DNA of 7,278 nucleotides from Candidatus Magasanikbacteria bacterium CG_4_10_14_0_8_um_filter_42_12 (lineage in GTDB: Bacteria > Patescibacteriota > Patescibacteriia > Magasanikbacterales > UBA922), in the NCBI GenBank assembly GCA_002784795.1, contig PFLZ01000043.1, positions 1 to 7,278 on the forward strand, in the 5' to 3' direction. Shown here in pieces: positions 1 to 6,255 of the stretch. The notes under the pieces are model-generated. The model was not told where the DNA came from. It saw only the letters and a list, made by a program, of their open reading frames with translations, and did not search any database. Position 1 is the stretch's first letter; each line of letters opens with the position of its first letter. The position numbers and the translations under genes are program-made.

Positions 1-4
1 ATAA

Positions 5-44
5 AACAAAAAAACAACTCGCATCATCGAGTTGTTTTTTTGTT
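5..44 (-). terminator. Intrinsic terminator of recA, probably bidirectional
   Basis: Two perfectly complementary 17-nt arms (5-21 and 28-44) flank a 6-nt loop (CATCAT). Each arm contains CAACTCG or its complement next to a run of seven A/T, so on either strand the hairpin ends in a U-run. It begins 27 bp past the recA stop codon and is the obvious 3' end of the minus-strand ftsK-recA cluster. Its symmetry means it could also stop plus-strand transcription coming from the unseen left neighbour. Confidence 0.85.
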
Positions 45-71
45 ACATGCTACGTGTTATATGTTCCGTGT

Positions 72-1136
72 CTACTCATCTCCTCCATCTACTTTCACAC
101 CCGGCTTCTTTTCTTCTTCGTCTGGCGCCGTTCCACGCTTTACTGCTGCCCAGATGTCTTTTTCTATTTGCTTCATGAGTTTTGGATTTTCGCGGAGATA
201 TGTTTTTGCTTTTTCACGCCCAACACCAAATTTTTCTTCTTTGTAGCTATAACTGTTGCCAGATTTGTTCACCACTTTGTATTCGATACCTGTATCGATC
301 AGGTCTCCTGATACAGAAATCCCTTCGTTGTACATGATATCAAAGACGGTGGTACGAAATGGAGCCGCCACTTTATTTTTTACAATTTTTGCTTTGACTC
401 TATTGCCGATCACCGTATCACCTTGTTTTATCTGTGCACTACGGCGAACTTCTACACGAATAGAACTATAAAATTTCAATGCATTCCCACCAGTCGTGGT
501 TTCTGGATTGCCAAAAAAGACACCGATTTTTACACGTGTTTGGTTGATGAAAATTACAATTGTTTTACTCTTGCTGACAATACCAGTTAGCTTTCGGAGT
601 GCTTGACTCATGAGGCGAGCTTGGAGTCCCATGTGGGAGTCTCCCATTTCTCCTTCGATTTCTGCCTTTGGTACGAGTGCTGCGACAGAGTCGATCACGA
701 CGACGTCAACGGCATTTGATCGTACGAGGGTTTCTAGAATTTCAAGTGCTTGTTCTCCTGTATCTGGCTGGGAGATCAGCATGTCTTTTACTTGGACACC
801 AATCTTTTTTGCATATTCTGGATCGAGTGCATGCTCTGCATCGATGAATGCTGCGATGCCACCTTCTTTTTGCACTTCAGCGATGATGTGTTGAGCGAGT
901 GTGGTCTTTCCACTCGCTTCTGGGCCAAAAATTTCAATAATACGTCCACGTGGCACACCACCGATGCCGAGGGCAATGTCGAGTGAAATAGACCCTGTGG
1001 AGACTACATCTACATCAGAAGACGGTGTTTCTCCAAACTTCATAATGGCGCTCTCTCCGTACTTTTGTTTGATCTGTTCGATTGCACTTTCGGCTGCTTT
1101 CATTTTTCCTTGCATTTCTTCGGTTGTTTTTGACAT
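72..1136 (-). CDS. recA: RecA recombinase
   Basis: This 354-residue protein is the ATP-dependent strand-exchange protein of homologous recombination, which also acts as co-protease for SOS repressors where these exist. Seen in the sequence: an N-terminal oligomerisation helix (about 1-35), Walker A GPEASGKT at 71-78, the catalytic glutamate in [10 protein letters not shown] (E101), Walker B VVVIDS (about 145-150), the L1 loop with GEMGDSHMG (about 162-170), and the L2 DNA-binding loop ending in [14 protein letters not shown] (about 209-222). The C-terminal domain ends in an acidic tail (PDEEEKK...GGDE), as in other RecAs. Length is normal for the family (about 350). L2 departs slightly from the usual NQIRMKIGVMFG, reading [12 protein letters not shown]. 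The ATG at 1136 gives a full-length N-terminus and has no Shine-Dalgarno in front. The stop is TAG. It is the last gene of the minus-strand cluster, 260 bp behind the RodZ-like gene, and probably has its own promoter. Confidence 0.98.
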   Translation of the reverse strand: MSKTTEEMQGKMKAAESAIEQIKQKYGESAIMKFGETPSSDVDVVSTGSISLDIALGIGGVPRGRIIEIFGPEASGKTTLAQHIIAEVQKEGGIAAFIDAEHALDPEYAKKIGVQVKDMLISQPDTGEQALEILETLVRSNAVDVVVIDSVAALVPKAEIEGEMGDSHMGLQARLMSQALRKLTGIVSKSKTIVIFINQTRVKIGVFFGNPETTTGGNALKFYSSIRVEVRRSAQIKQGDTVIGNRVKAKIVKNKVAAPFRTTVFDIMYNEGISVSGDLIDTGIEYKVVNKSGNSYSYKEEKFGVGREKAKTYLRENPKLMKQIEKDIWAAVKRGTAPDEEEKKPGVKVDGGDE

Positions 1137-1150
1137 AAGATTTCATGATT

Positions 1151-1192
1151 ATTGTACCGTCATGTAGTACATCAAATCGAGACAGGCGTCAA
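1151..1192 (-). promoter_or_regulatory. Candidate recA promoter
   Basis: On the minus strand TTGACG (1192-1187) is followed after 17 bp by TACTAC (1169-1164). A second, better -10-like hexamer TACAAT lies at 1156-1151 without a good -35 at normal spacing. Either choice gives a leader of only about 8-20 nt, which fits the missing Shine-Dalgarno. The weaker -10 overlaps a small palindrome, ATGTA-C-TACAT on the minus strand (1162-1172), a possible operator. I see no box of the E. coli CTGT-N8-ACAG type or the Gram-positive GAAC-N4-GTTC type. Position and motif only; not proven. Confidence 0.4.
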
Positions 1193-1200
1193 TTTGAGAG

Positions 1201-1272
1201 TAAATAAAGGGTAAATAAGGGATAAAGAACAAGGAATAATGGGGATGGCATTACTCTGTGTCCTTTATCCCT
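1201..1272. repeat. Direct and inverted short repeats upstream of recA
   Basis: On the plus strand TAAATAAaGGG (1201-1211) is followed directly by TAAATAAGGG (1212-1221). The overlapping decamer AGGGATAAAG (1218-1227) has a perfect inverted copy CTTTATCCCT at 1263-1272, 35 nt away. The rest of the 1137-1396 gap between the RodZ-like gene and recA holds no convincing gene and no clear intrinsic terminator. The repeats may form a stem in a read-through transcript or be binding sites. No family recognised. Confidence 0.5.
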
Positions 1273-1396
1273 CAAGAGACAAAGTATATTGTAAGATGAA
1301 CTCATTGAAGAGTTTGAAGAGGGATGAATATATCTGTGTAATCTTTTTTACATCAGTGTACATCCATGAGTAGAATACCGGGTTTTTCTTTCATGG

Positions 1397-2119
1397 TCAA
1401 CTCCGGGTATCTCCGGTAGTTTCCACAGAAATTTGTTGAATTTTTCTTTGGGTTACATAGCGTGTTTCAGTGGTTTTTTGCCCATGTTTTTTTGTTGCTT
1501 CGACCACTATGGTGTTCACTCCTTCTACGAGGTCGAGCGCTTGTTCGAATTGTCCTTCTTTTGTATAGGATACCCCTTTGCCATTGATGGTGATGTCTGT
1601 TTCTGGATCAGAGAGACCACGGATAGTGATTTGTTCATTGCTCGTGATGTGTCCGTCTTCGGGAGAGATGAGTGTGAGCATTGGTGGCTCCAAAATACGA
1701 TTTACTTGCCATCCGAGATAGCCGAGGACAGAGACTAAGACAAAGGCAATCCCAACATATTTCATGACAGCAGGTAATGCATGAAACGAGAGAAATGATT
1801 TTGGTTTGTATGGATGTGTTTGGAGTTGTGGCTCGTTCTTTGTTTGTTCATACCCTTCTTCTATGAGAAATTGTTGGATATATGATGTGGATGGGATATT
1901 GAGCACAGACAGATATCTTTTGATAAAGTTCTTTTGGTAGACAGTGCCCGTTGGGAGATTGTGAAATTCGCATGTTTCGAGCGCTCTGATGTAGGCCTTA
2001 CTCAGTTTTGTTTTTTCAGACATTTGTTCAATAGAAAAACCCGCAGCAATACGCGCTTCCTTGAGACGAAAACAAACACGATTCGTATCTTCAATTTTTT
2101 TTCGGGTAAATGCAGTCAC
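1397..2119 (-). CDS. RodZ-like membrane protein: cytoplasmic HTH, one TM span, external Ig-like domain
   Basis: Read from the GTG at 2119 this is a 240-residue protein. Residues about 12-80 form an Xre/RodZ-type helix-turn-helix (RLKEARIAAGFSIEQMSEKTKLSKAYIRALE in two parts, with the family's later YQKNFIKRYLSVL). A basic, Pro-containing linker (about 90-116) leads to one membrane helix (about 118-142, VMKYVGIAFVLVSVLGYLGW). The rest is external: a bacterial Ig-like/glucodextranase-B-type beta domain (about 146-222; PPMLTLISPEDG, ITIRGLSDPETDITING, VEGVNTIVVEA) and a short polar tail. RodZ links MreB filaments to the wall-synthesis machinery; whether this protein does the same is inferred from domain order only. 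The frame stays open upstream to a TTG at 2161, but that extension runs through a 14-bp tandem repeat, so I prefer the GTG giving MTAFTRKKIE. It lies 44 bp after ftsK and is probably cotranscribed with it. The stop is TGA. Confidence 0.8.
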   Translation of the reverse strand: MTAFTRKKIEDTNRVCFRLKEARIAAGFSIEQMSEKTKLSKAYIRALETCEFHNLPTGTVYQKNFIKRYLSVLNIPSTSYIQQFLIEEGYEQTKNEPQLQTHPYKPKSFLSFHALPAVMKYVGIAFVLVSVLGYLGWQVNRILEPPMLTLISPEDGHITSNEQITIRGLSDPETDITINGKGVSYTKEGQFEQALDLVEGVNTIVVEATKKHGQKTTETRYVTQRKIQQISVETTGDTRS

Positions 2120-2123
2120 ATGG

Positions 2124-2161
2124 CAATAACCAAATATCAATAACCAAATATCAATAACCAA
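2124..2161. repeat. 14-bp tandem repeat between ftsK and the RodZ-like gene
   Basis: The unit CAATAACCAAATAT (plus strand) occurs at 2124-2137 and 2138-2151, followed by a partial third copy at 2152-2161. It fills nearly the whole gap between the ftsK stop (2164-2166) and the GTG start at 2119. The unit length is not a multiple of three, so copy-number change would shift any reading frame through it. This favours the downstream start. It could alter spacing or translation of the RodZ-like gene. Confidence 0.85.
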
Positions 2162-2163
2162 TG

Positions 2164-4569
2164 TTACTTAAAGAATTTTTTATCAGCTTCATCCTCCAAT
2201 TCTTCTTCAAGTAGTTCCTCATCATCCTCTTCTTCGGTTTCTTCTTCATATTCTACAAAATCATCACCCGCATCATCTTCATCGGTTTCTTCCTCTTCAC
2301 TATCTTCTTCTTCCACAACATCGTCATCATCTTCAAATACGTTGAATTCTTGACCCATATCCATTGTACTCGGTACTTTCTTTTCTGTCACGAGAAGTTC
2401 ACGAGGTTTTGATCCATCCGCAGGGCCGATGATACCAGCTTCTTCGAGTTCGTCGAGAATACGTGCCGCACGGGCGTATCCCACACGAAGGTGACGTTGG
2501 AGAAATGATGCACTCGCTTTGCCCGCTTTCAATATGACGTCTTGTGCTTCATCAAACAAAGGGTCTTGATCATCTGCAGGCCCACCAAACATACTCGAGG
2601 TACCATTTTTTTGTCTCTGTATAATAGATTCGTCGTACACTGGTTTTGCTCCACCTTTCAAATACGAAACAACATTTTTCATTTCTTCTTCCGTAATGAA
2701 TGCACCCTGAATACGGACAGGCTTACTCAGTGACGCAGTAGAAAAAAGCATATCGCCACGGCCAAGAAGCTTTTCTGCTCCTGCTGCGTCGAGAATAGTT
2801 CGTGAGTCAGTCACGGACGCAACAGAAAAGGCAATACGACCAGGAATGTTTGCTTTCATGAGTCCGGTAATGACATCAACACTTGGTCGCTGTGTTGCCA
2901 CAATCAGATGAATACCTACTGCACGTGCCATTTGTGCAATACGAATAATACCGGCTTCTACTTCATTACTTGCTGTCGCCATGAGGTCTGCGAGCTCGTC
3001 GATAACAAATACCAGATGTGGAATTTTTGTTTGTGGATGTGCTTCATTGTATGTATTGATATCTCGGTTGCCAGCTTTTGAAAGCAATTCAAAACGTCGA
3101 TCCATTTCAGCGATAGTCCACTTGAGTGCATTGACTGTGTCCTGTGAATTGGTGATGACCGGTGTGAGGAGATGTGGAATACCATTGTAGAGAGTCAATT
3201 CTACTCGCTTTGGATCGACCATGATGAAGCGAAGTGTCTCAGCAGTATTCTGAAACAACAGTGACATAATGATGGTATTGACGCACACGGTTTTTCCAGA
3301 CCCTGTCGCACCAGCGACGAGCAGATGTGGCATCTTTGGCAAATCCGCCACCCAGATTTTTCCACCGACATCTTTTCCAAGTGCAAACATCATGTCATGT
3401 GGACGAGCTGCATATTCTTTTGATTCGAGCAGTTCTTTGAATGTAACCATTGCTGCTTTTTCATTTGGTACTTCTATACCAACAAGCGATTTTCCTGGGA
3501 TCGGAGCTTCGATACGAATAGGATGCGCAGCGAGTGCGAGTGCGAGATCATTTGATAGTGCGGTGATGCGAGAAATTTTGACCCCCTTTGACGGCTTTAG
3601 CGAATATTGTGTGACGGTAGGTCCGACACGTACTTCGCCCATGTCTACATCTATATTAAACTCGGCAAGTGTATCTCGAATGGTTGCTTCATTTGCTTTT
3701 ATATCACCACTCGTTGGTTTTGATTTACTTGTTTTGAGCAACGTAATTTTTGGTGGGGCTTTGATGACGACATGTTTTGCCCAATCAGGGATTTCATCCT
3801 CTGCGAGGACCACATGTGTTTTTGGTGCGCGTTGTGTAGGTTCCTCTTCTTCAGCGTCTTCATCCTCCTCATATTCTTCTTCATCATCCTCTTCTTCTTC
3901 ATATTCCGCCTCATCTTCATCACCGGCAATATGTCTTGCAGAAAATCGTCGAGTTTGTGGGGATGTCTCTTCTTCATCATCCATGTATGGGTCTTCTTCC
4001 TCTTCGCCATCAGCATGGACTTGTTGTTTTACAAAGTCTCCCACAAAACCAAGCCCAGCCAATATTTTTTTGTGAAGAGAAAAGAAATGAAGAATGGCTG
4101 TATTGAATAATAAAATAAGTGAGACCATGGCGAGGCCAATGAGGAGAATAATACTGCCGACACTACCAAGGTAGGTTTTGAGTGGCCAGGCGAGCATCCC
4201 AAAGACACCGCCACCACCACCCGCAAGTGCTTCTCGCCACATATCGTCTGCTGCAAATCCCATATGCATGAGACTCGAGAGTGTGAGGAAAAAGAGAACA
4301 GCGCCAATGCCGTGTGTAGGGCGATAGTCGTATTGATCGTCCTTCAATATGAACCACGCAAAAATTAGTAGGATAATCGGTGTGGCAAATCGCATGGCCC
4401 CAAAGAGAAAGGCAAGAATCCATTCATTGAGTACCACGCCTACCGTGCTTGCACCACCAAAAAAGCTCAATGTAATAATGAGTGCGAGAATCACAAGAAG
4501 GATCGCGATGATCCCTCGTGAGAGTGTAGGATCGAAGTTTGGTTCGGGTTGTTGTTTTTTTCGTGCCAT
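2164..4569 (-). CDS. ftsK: FtsK/SpoIIIE-family DNA translocase
   Basis: This 801-residue septal DNA pump clears and sorts chromosomes during division. Four membrane helices occupy about 19-40, 49-75, 86-106 and 133-156. A very acidic, low-complexity linker follows (about 187-244). The alpha-beta motor has Walker A GATGSGKT (420-427), the VDPKRVEL segment (about 451-458), Walker B VFVIDE (520-525) and ATQRPSVDVITG (about 558-569), all intact. A gamma winged-helix domain of the KOPS-recognising type (about 668-728; DPLFDEAQDVILK, SFLQRHLRVGYARAARILD) ends the conserved part. After it comes an unusual acidic tail: 37 of residues 746-796 are Asp or Glu, ending in basic DKKFFK. Length is typical of a short-linker FtsK. 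The ATG at 4569 gives MARKKQQPEP just before TM1 and lacks a Shine-Dalgarno. The stop is TAA. It is the first gene of the ftsK/RodZ-like/recA cluster. Confidence 0.96.
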   Translation of the reverse strand: MARKKQQPEPNFDPTLSRGIIAILLVILALIITLSFFGGASTVGVVLNEWILAFLFGAMRFATPIILLIFAWFILKDDQYDYRPTHGIGAVLFFLTLSSLMHMGFAADDMWREALAGGGGGVFGMLAWPLKTYLGSVGSIILLIGLAMVSLILLFNTAILHFFSLHKKILAGLGFVGDFVKQQVHADGEEEEDPYMDDEEETSPQTRRFSARHIAGDEDEAEYEEEEDDEEEYEEDEDAEEEEPTQRAPKTHVVLAEDEIPDWAKHVVIKAPPKITLLKTSKSKPTSGDIKANEATIRDTLAEFNIDVDMGEVRVGPTVTQYSLKPSKGVKISRITALSNDLALALAAHPIRIEAPIPGKSLVGIEVPNEKAAMVTFKELLESKEYAARPHDMMFALGKDVGGKIWVADLPKMPHLLVAGATGSGKTVCVNTIIMSLLFQNTAETLRFIMVDPKRVELTLYNGIPHLLTPVITNSQDTVNALKWTIAEMDRRFELLSKAGNRDINTYNEAHPQTKIPHLVFVIDELADLMATASNEVEAGIIRIAQMARAVGIHLIVATQRPSVDVITGLMKANIPGRIAFSVASVTDSRTILDAAGAEKLLGRGDMLFSTASLSKPVRIQGAFITEEEMKNVVSYLKGGAKPVYDESIIQRQKNGTSSMFGGPADDQDPLFDEAQDVILKAGKASASFLQRHLRVGYARAARILDELEEAGIIGPADGSKPRELLVTEKKVPSTMDMGQEFNVFEDDDDVVEEEDSEEEETDEDDAGDDFVEYEEETEEEDDEELLEEELEDEADKKFFK

Positions 4570-4580
4570 AGGCTGTGTTC

Positions 4581-4617
4581 ATTGTATTGTATCATATTTT
4601 GGAAGAAGCGATAACAA
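4581..4617 (-). promoter_or_regulatory. Candidate ftsK promoter
   Basis: On the minus strand TTGTTA (4617-4612) lies upstream of an AT-rich block reading TATGATACAATACAAT (4596-4581). TGATAC sits at 17-bp spacing, TATGAT at 15 bp, and there are two overlapping TACAAT hexamers. The block ends 11 bp before the ftsK ATG, so the leader would be very short. The exact -10 cannot be chosen by eye. Confidence 0.4.
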
Positions 4618-4640
4618 GCTTCTTGTGGGTGTCGGATGAC

Positions 4641-4834
4641 TTGCGGAGAAAGATTGCGCTTCGCTAAGATTATTTTCACCTTATGGTGAAAAAGATTGAA
4701 GATTACTTCGTAAAATGAAAGGGAATACATGATATACATATACTTCTTAGCATGTAGCATAATCTTCTAATCTTTTTTTGCGAAGCAAAAAGTAATCTTA
4801 ATGGAGCGAAGCGAAATGCAGTCTTTCTTTGCAA
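4641..4834. repeat. 194-bp imperfect palindrome with a hairpin in each arm (MITE-like)
   Basis: The left arm (4641-4705) and right arm (4760-4834) are diverged inverted copies. Matching blocks in order are TTGCRRAGAAAGAYTGC, CGCTTCGCT, AAGATTA, an inner hairpin, then AAAGATT(A)GAAGATTA, with a few small indels between them. The inner hairpins differ in sequence yet both keep pairing: TTTTCACC/GGTGAAAA with loop TTAT (4673-4692), and TTTTTGC/GCAAAAA with loop GAA (4775-4791). The 54-nt centre (4706-4759) has no clear symmetry. There is no ORF. It could be a non-autonomous transposable element, a palindromic intergenic repeat or a structured RNA; no family recognised. Confidence 0.7.
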
Positions 4835-4836
4835 AC

Positions 4837-4870
4837 AAAAAAGCACATCGATATACAACGTGCTTTTTTT
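4837..4870 (-). terminator. Intrinsic terminator hairpin facing ftsK
   Basis: AAAAAAGCAC (4837-4846) pairs with GTGCTTTTTT (4860-4869). In minus-strand RNA the stem extends inward by four more pairs (two of them G-U) to a 5-nt UAUAU loop and is followed by a U-run. In plus-strand RNA those wobble pairs become A-C mismatches, so minus-strand use is favoured. It lies about 113 bp beyond the stop of the GC-rich lipoprotein gene and would shield the ftsK cluster from upstream transcription. Confidence 0.75.
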
Positions 4871-4888
4871 ACAGTTTCTTCTCAGCAC

Positions 4889-4903
4889 TCTCGAAGTTCG
4901 AGA
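4889..4903. repeat. 15-bp palindrome at the AT/GC-rich border
   Basis: TCTCGAA-G-TTCGAGA is a perfect palindrome with 7-bp arms and a single central base, placed where base composition changes. Candidate protein-binding or recombination site; function unknown. Confidence 0.5.
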
Positions 4904-4915
4904 TCGCAGTTGAAG

Positions 4916-4952
4916 GGTCGACGCAACAGTGAAGATCACTGCTGCGTCGACC
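4916..4952 (-). promoter_or_regulatory. 3' hairpin downstream of the lipoprotein gene
   Basis: Two 16-nt arms (4916-4931 and 4937-4952) flank a 5-nt loop. Fifteen positions are Watson-Crick pairs. The remaining one is a G-U pair in minus-strand RNA but A-C in plus-strand RNA, so the structure belongs to the transcript of the gene ending at 4983. No U-run follows, so this is not a textbook terminator; it may protect the 3' end or act with the hairpin at 4837-4870. A small GCCCC/GGGGC hairpin lies between it and the stop codon. Confidence 0.7.
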
Positions 4953-4982
4953 GGTTGTGCCCCTCGCGGGGCGGTTGAGAGG

Positions 4983-6119
4983 TCAGGGCTGCGCATTGCA
5001 CGACGCGATGGGATACGAACAGTTCGCGTCGAGCGAGCCGTTCACGCTGACGGTGCCGTGGATGTAGACATCCACCGGCGTGTTGCCCTCGCCGTTGATG
5101 AAAACGTCTCCTTCGACCGAGAAGGCATCTTCGCCTCCTGTGGCTAGGAATCCGTCCAGCGTCGCCAAGTGAGCCCCTTCGACTTGGATGTACCACTTGC
5201 CATCGATGGGGTTCTGGAAGATCTTGAAAAATTCCGACGCGTGGGCGAGCCACGAGGATTCGAAGAGCGAAGGCATCGCCGAGTTCTCGATGTTACCGTT
5301 CAGGATCGAGCGCTCGTCGATGTAGATGTTTTTCCCCCAGAGCTGCTCTTCCGCACTGATGTACGAGCCGATCAGGCCCTGGTTGGCCATGACCCGGACC
5401 CAGCTGTTGCCGTTGCCATCGTGGTCCACCCGAAAGGCGTTCTTGTAGCCGGCCAGGGTCATCATTTCGTTATACCCGAAGTGCATCGTTCCGTCCTGGC
5501 CGATGTTTATGCCGTAACGGAATGTTGCCGAGAAGCCGACCTCCATGTTGGACAGGTTGGCGTGGGTGGCGTAGAGACCCTGGGTTGATATGCTCTGTGC
5601 GGTGATCTCCTGTCCCGTTGCGTTGAGCGTACCGTTCACGTGAATCTCGTTGTCGTAGGGGTTGTTGTTGTCGAACCCCTTGAGCGTGAACGCCATCCTC
5701 AACGGGAAGGTGTACTCCAGTAGACGGTTGATGTCCACCTGCTGGCTATCGTTCTGGATCTCCAAGGTTTCCACCTTGTAGGTGACCTGGCTGATCTCGC
5801 CGAGCAGCGGATTGACCTTTGTCCGGAGCGTCTCCAGCTCCGCCTCGAGCTTCTGATGGTCGGCCACTGCGACCAGGTGCTGCAGCTCGAGGCTGTGCAC
5901 CCGGTTCTCGAGCGATTCCACCAGGTCGGCCCGCACCTCGAGCTCGGCCACCTGATCCTCGAGCGCCTCGAGGCGTTCGGTCAGCGAGGAGTCGTCGATC
6001 GTGGGCTGCTGCTCGTCGGCGCAGCCGAGATCCATCCCGAGGAACGGGAGGATCACGAGGCAGAAGAGGAAGCGGACGAGGAAGGAACGCTGGCGGGGTT
6101 CGTCGTCGTATCGGTTCAT
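4983..6119 (-). CDS. Predicted lipoprotein with long coiled coil and beta-rich C-terminal region
   Basis: I do not recognise the family. From the ATG at 6119 it is 378 residues long. A basic N-terminus and hydrophobic stretch (about 11-28, RSFLVRFLFCLVILPFLG) precede DLG-C33, a loose lipobox (Asp at -3 is atypical), so it is probably a surface lipoprotein. Residues about 45-137 show heptad Leu/Val spacing (LTERLEALEDQVAELEVRADL and onward), a long, probably oligomeric coiled coil. Residues 140-365 are rich in Gly, Asn and beta-formers with recurring rungs (EIHVNGTLNATG, VFINGEGN, VYIHGTVSVNGSL), reminiscent of beta-helix or trimeric fibre/adhesin domains. Two cysteines near the end (367, 374) could form a disulfide. 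An upstream in-frame ATG (6146) exists, but GAGAGG nine bases before 6119 supports the shorter form. G+C is about 60%, unlike its neighbours, which suggests transfer from another genome. Stop TGA. Attachment or surface display is inferred from architecture only. Confidence 0.75.
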   Translation of the reverse strand: MNRYDDEPRQRSFLVRFLFCLVILPFLGMDLGCADEQQPTIDDSSLTERLEALEDQVAELEVRADLVESLENRVHSLELQHLVAVADHQKLEAELETLRTKVNPLLGEISQVTYKVETLEIQNDSQQVDINRLLEYTFPLRMAFTLKGFDNNNPYDNEIHVNGTLNATGQEITAQSISTQGLYATHANLSNMEVGFSATFRYGINIGQDGTMHFGYNEMMTLAGYKNAFRVDHDGNGNSWVRVMANQGLIGSYISAEEQLWGKNIYIDERSILNGNIENSAMPSLFESSWLAHASEFFKIFQNPIDGKWYIQVEGAHLATLDGFLATGGEDAFSVEGDVFINGEGNTPVDVYIHGTVSVNGSLDANCSYPIASCNAQP

Positions 6120-6128
6120 TCGGTAAAA

Positions 6129-6134
6129 CCTCTC
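6129..6134 (-). promoter_or_regulatory. Shine-Dalgarno that sets the lipoprotein start
   Basis: GAGAGG on the minus strand lies nine bases before the ATG at 6119 and 12 bases inside the longer alternative start at 6146. It therefore supports the 378-residue product. It is the only clear Shine-Dalgarno seen in the window. Confidence 0.65.
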
Positions 6135-6139
6135 AAGGG

Positions 6140-6186
6140 AACACACAAATCACCACCCGGACTTCCCGGGCGACAACGTGTGTGTT
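6140..6186 (-). promoter_or_regulatory. Long 5'-leader hairpin just before the ribosome binding site
   Basis: AACACACA (minus 6186-6179) pairs with TGTGTGTT (6147-6140), and CCCGG pairs with CCGGG (6170-6166 with 6160-6156) around a 5-nt loop. The eight-base inner sides between these stems pair in minus-strand RNA at seven of eight positions, mostly as G-U, but would be largely mismatched in plus-strand RNA. The structure ends five bases before GAGAGG, so it could stabilise the mRNA or control access to the ribosome site. It matches no riboswitch I know. Confidence 0.65.
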
Positions 6187-6255
6187 TTTGGTTTGGAAAA
6201 GAGCAGAAAGGAGGACGAATGTCCTGTTCTCAGTTTCTTAGCCAAAAGACTTGCA

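Larger units (their letters stand above)
4872..6239. other. GC-rich segment, possible horizontally acquired cassette
   Basis: Sample 60-nt lines inside the tract count 32-41 G+C, while lines in recA count 22-32. The shift begins near 4890 and fades between about 6135 and 6190. The segment holds one gene plus hairpins on both sides. An exact 9-bp direct repeat, CAGTTTCTT, lies at 4872-4880 and 6231-6239 just outside the two borders and may be a target duplication, although nine bases in AT-rich DNA can recur by chance. No terminal inverted repeats or integrase are seen. A metagenomic mis-join is the main alternative. Confidence 0.5.

Noticed and set aside
1353..1394. Short minus-strand ORF of 13 codons starting MKEKPGILL just after the RodZ-like stop
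   Set aside because: No Shine-Dalgarno and too short to separate from chance; no support beyond a start and a stop.
1397..1399. TGA as glycine (genetic code 25)
   Set aside because: TGA ends the RodZ-like gene at a sensible length, and no internal TGA is needed in any gene here.
2124..2161. CRISPR-like repeat
   Set aside because: The units are directly adjacent without spacers; it is a simple tandem repeat.
3269..4075. Plus-strand open frame of 268 codons rich in serine
   Set aside because: It lies opposite ftsK. The serine runs are the complement of the acidic-linker codons, and no domain is visible.
4889..4912. Possible tRNA T-arm remnant (GTTCGAGATC)
   Set aside because: No acceptor, anticodon or D-arm around it; explained by the 15-bp palindrome.
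4936..5253. Minus-strand 105-codon frame over the 3' end of the lipoprotein gene
   Set aside because: An out-of-frame shadow of a GC-rich gene, Arg/Gly/His-rich, with no recognisable motif.
5169..5588. Plus-strand 139-codon frame opposite the lipoprotein gene
   Set aside because: High G+C lowers stop frequency. The lipoprotein frame has a signal, heptads and a ribosome site, whereas this one has none.
5819..6241. Plus-strand 140-codon Arg/Pro-rich frame opposite the coiled-coil region
   Set aside because: Composition artefact of the GC-rich complement, crossing the leader hairpin and the composition border.
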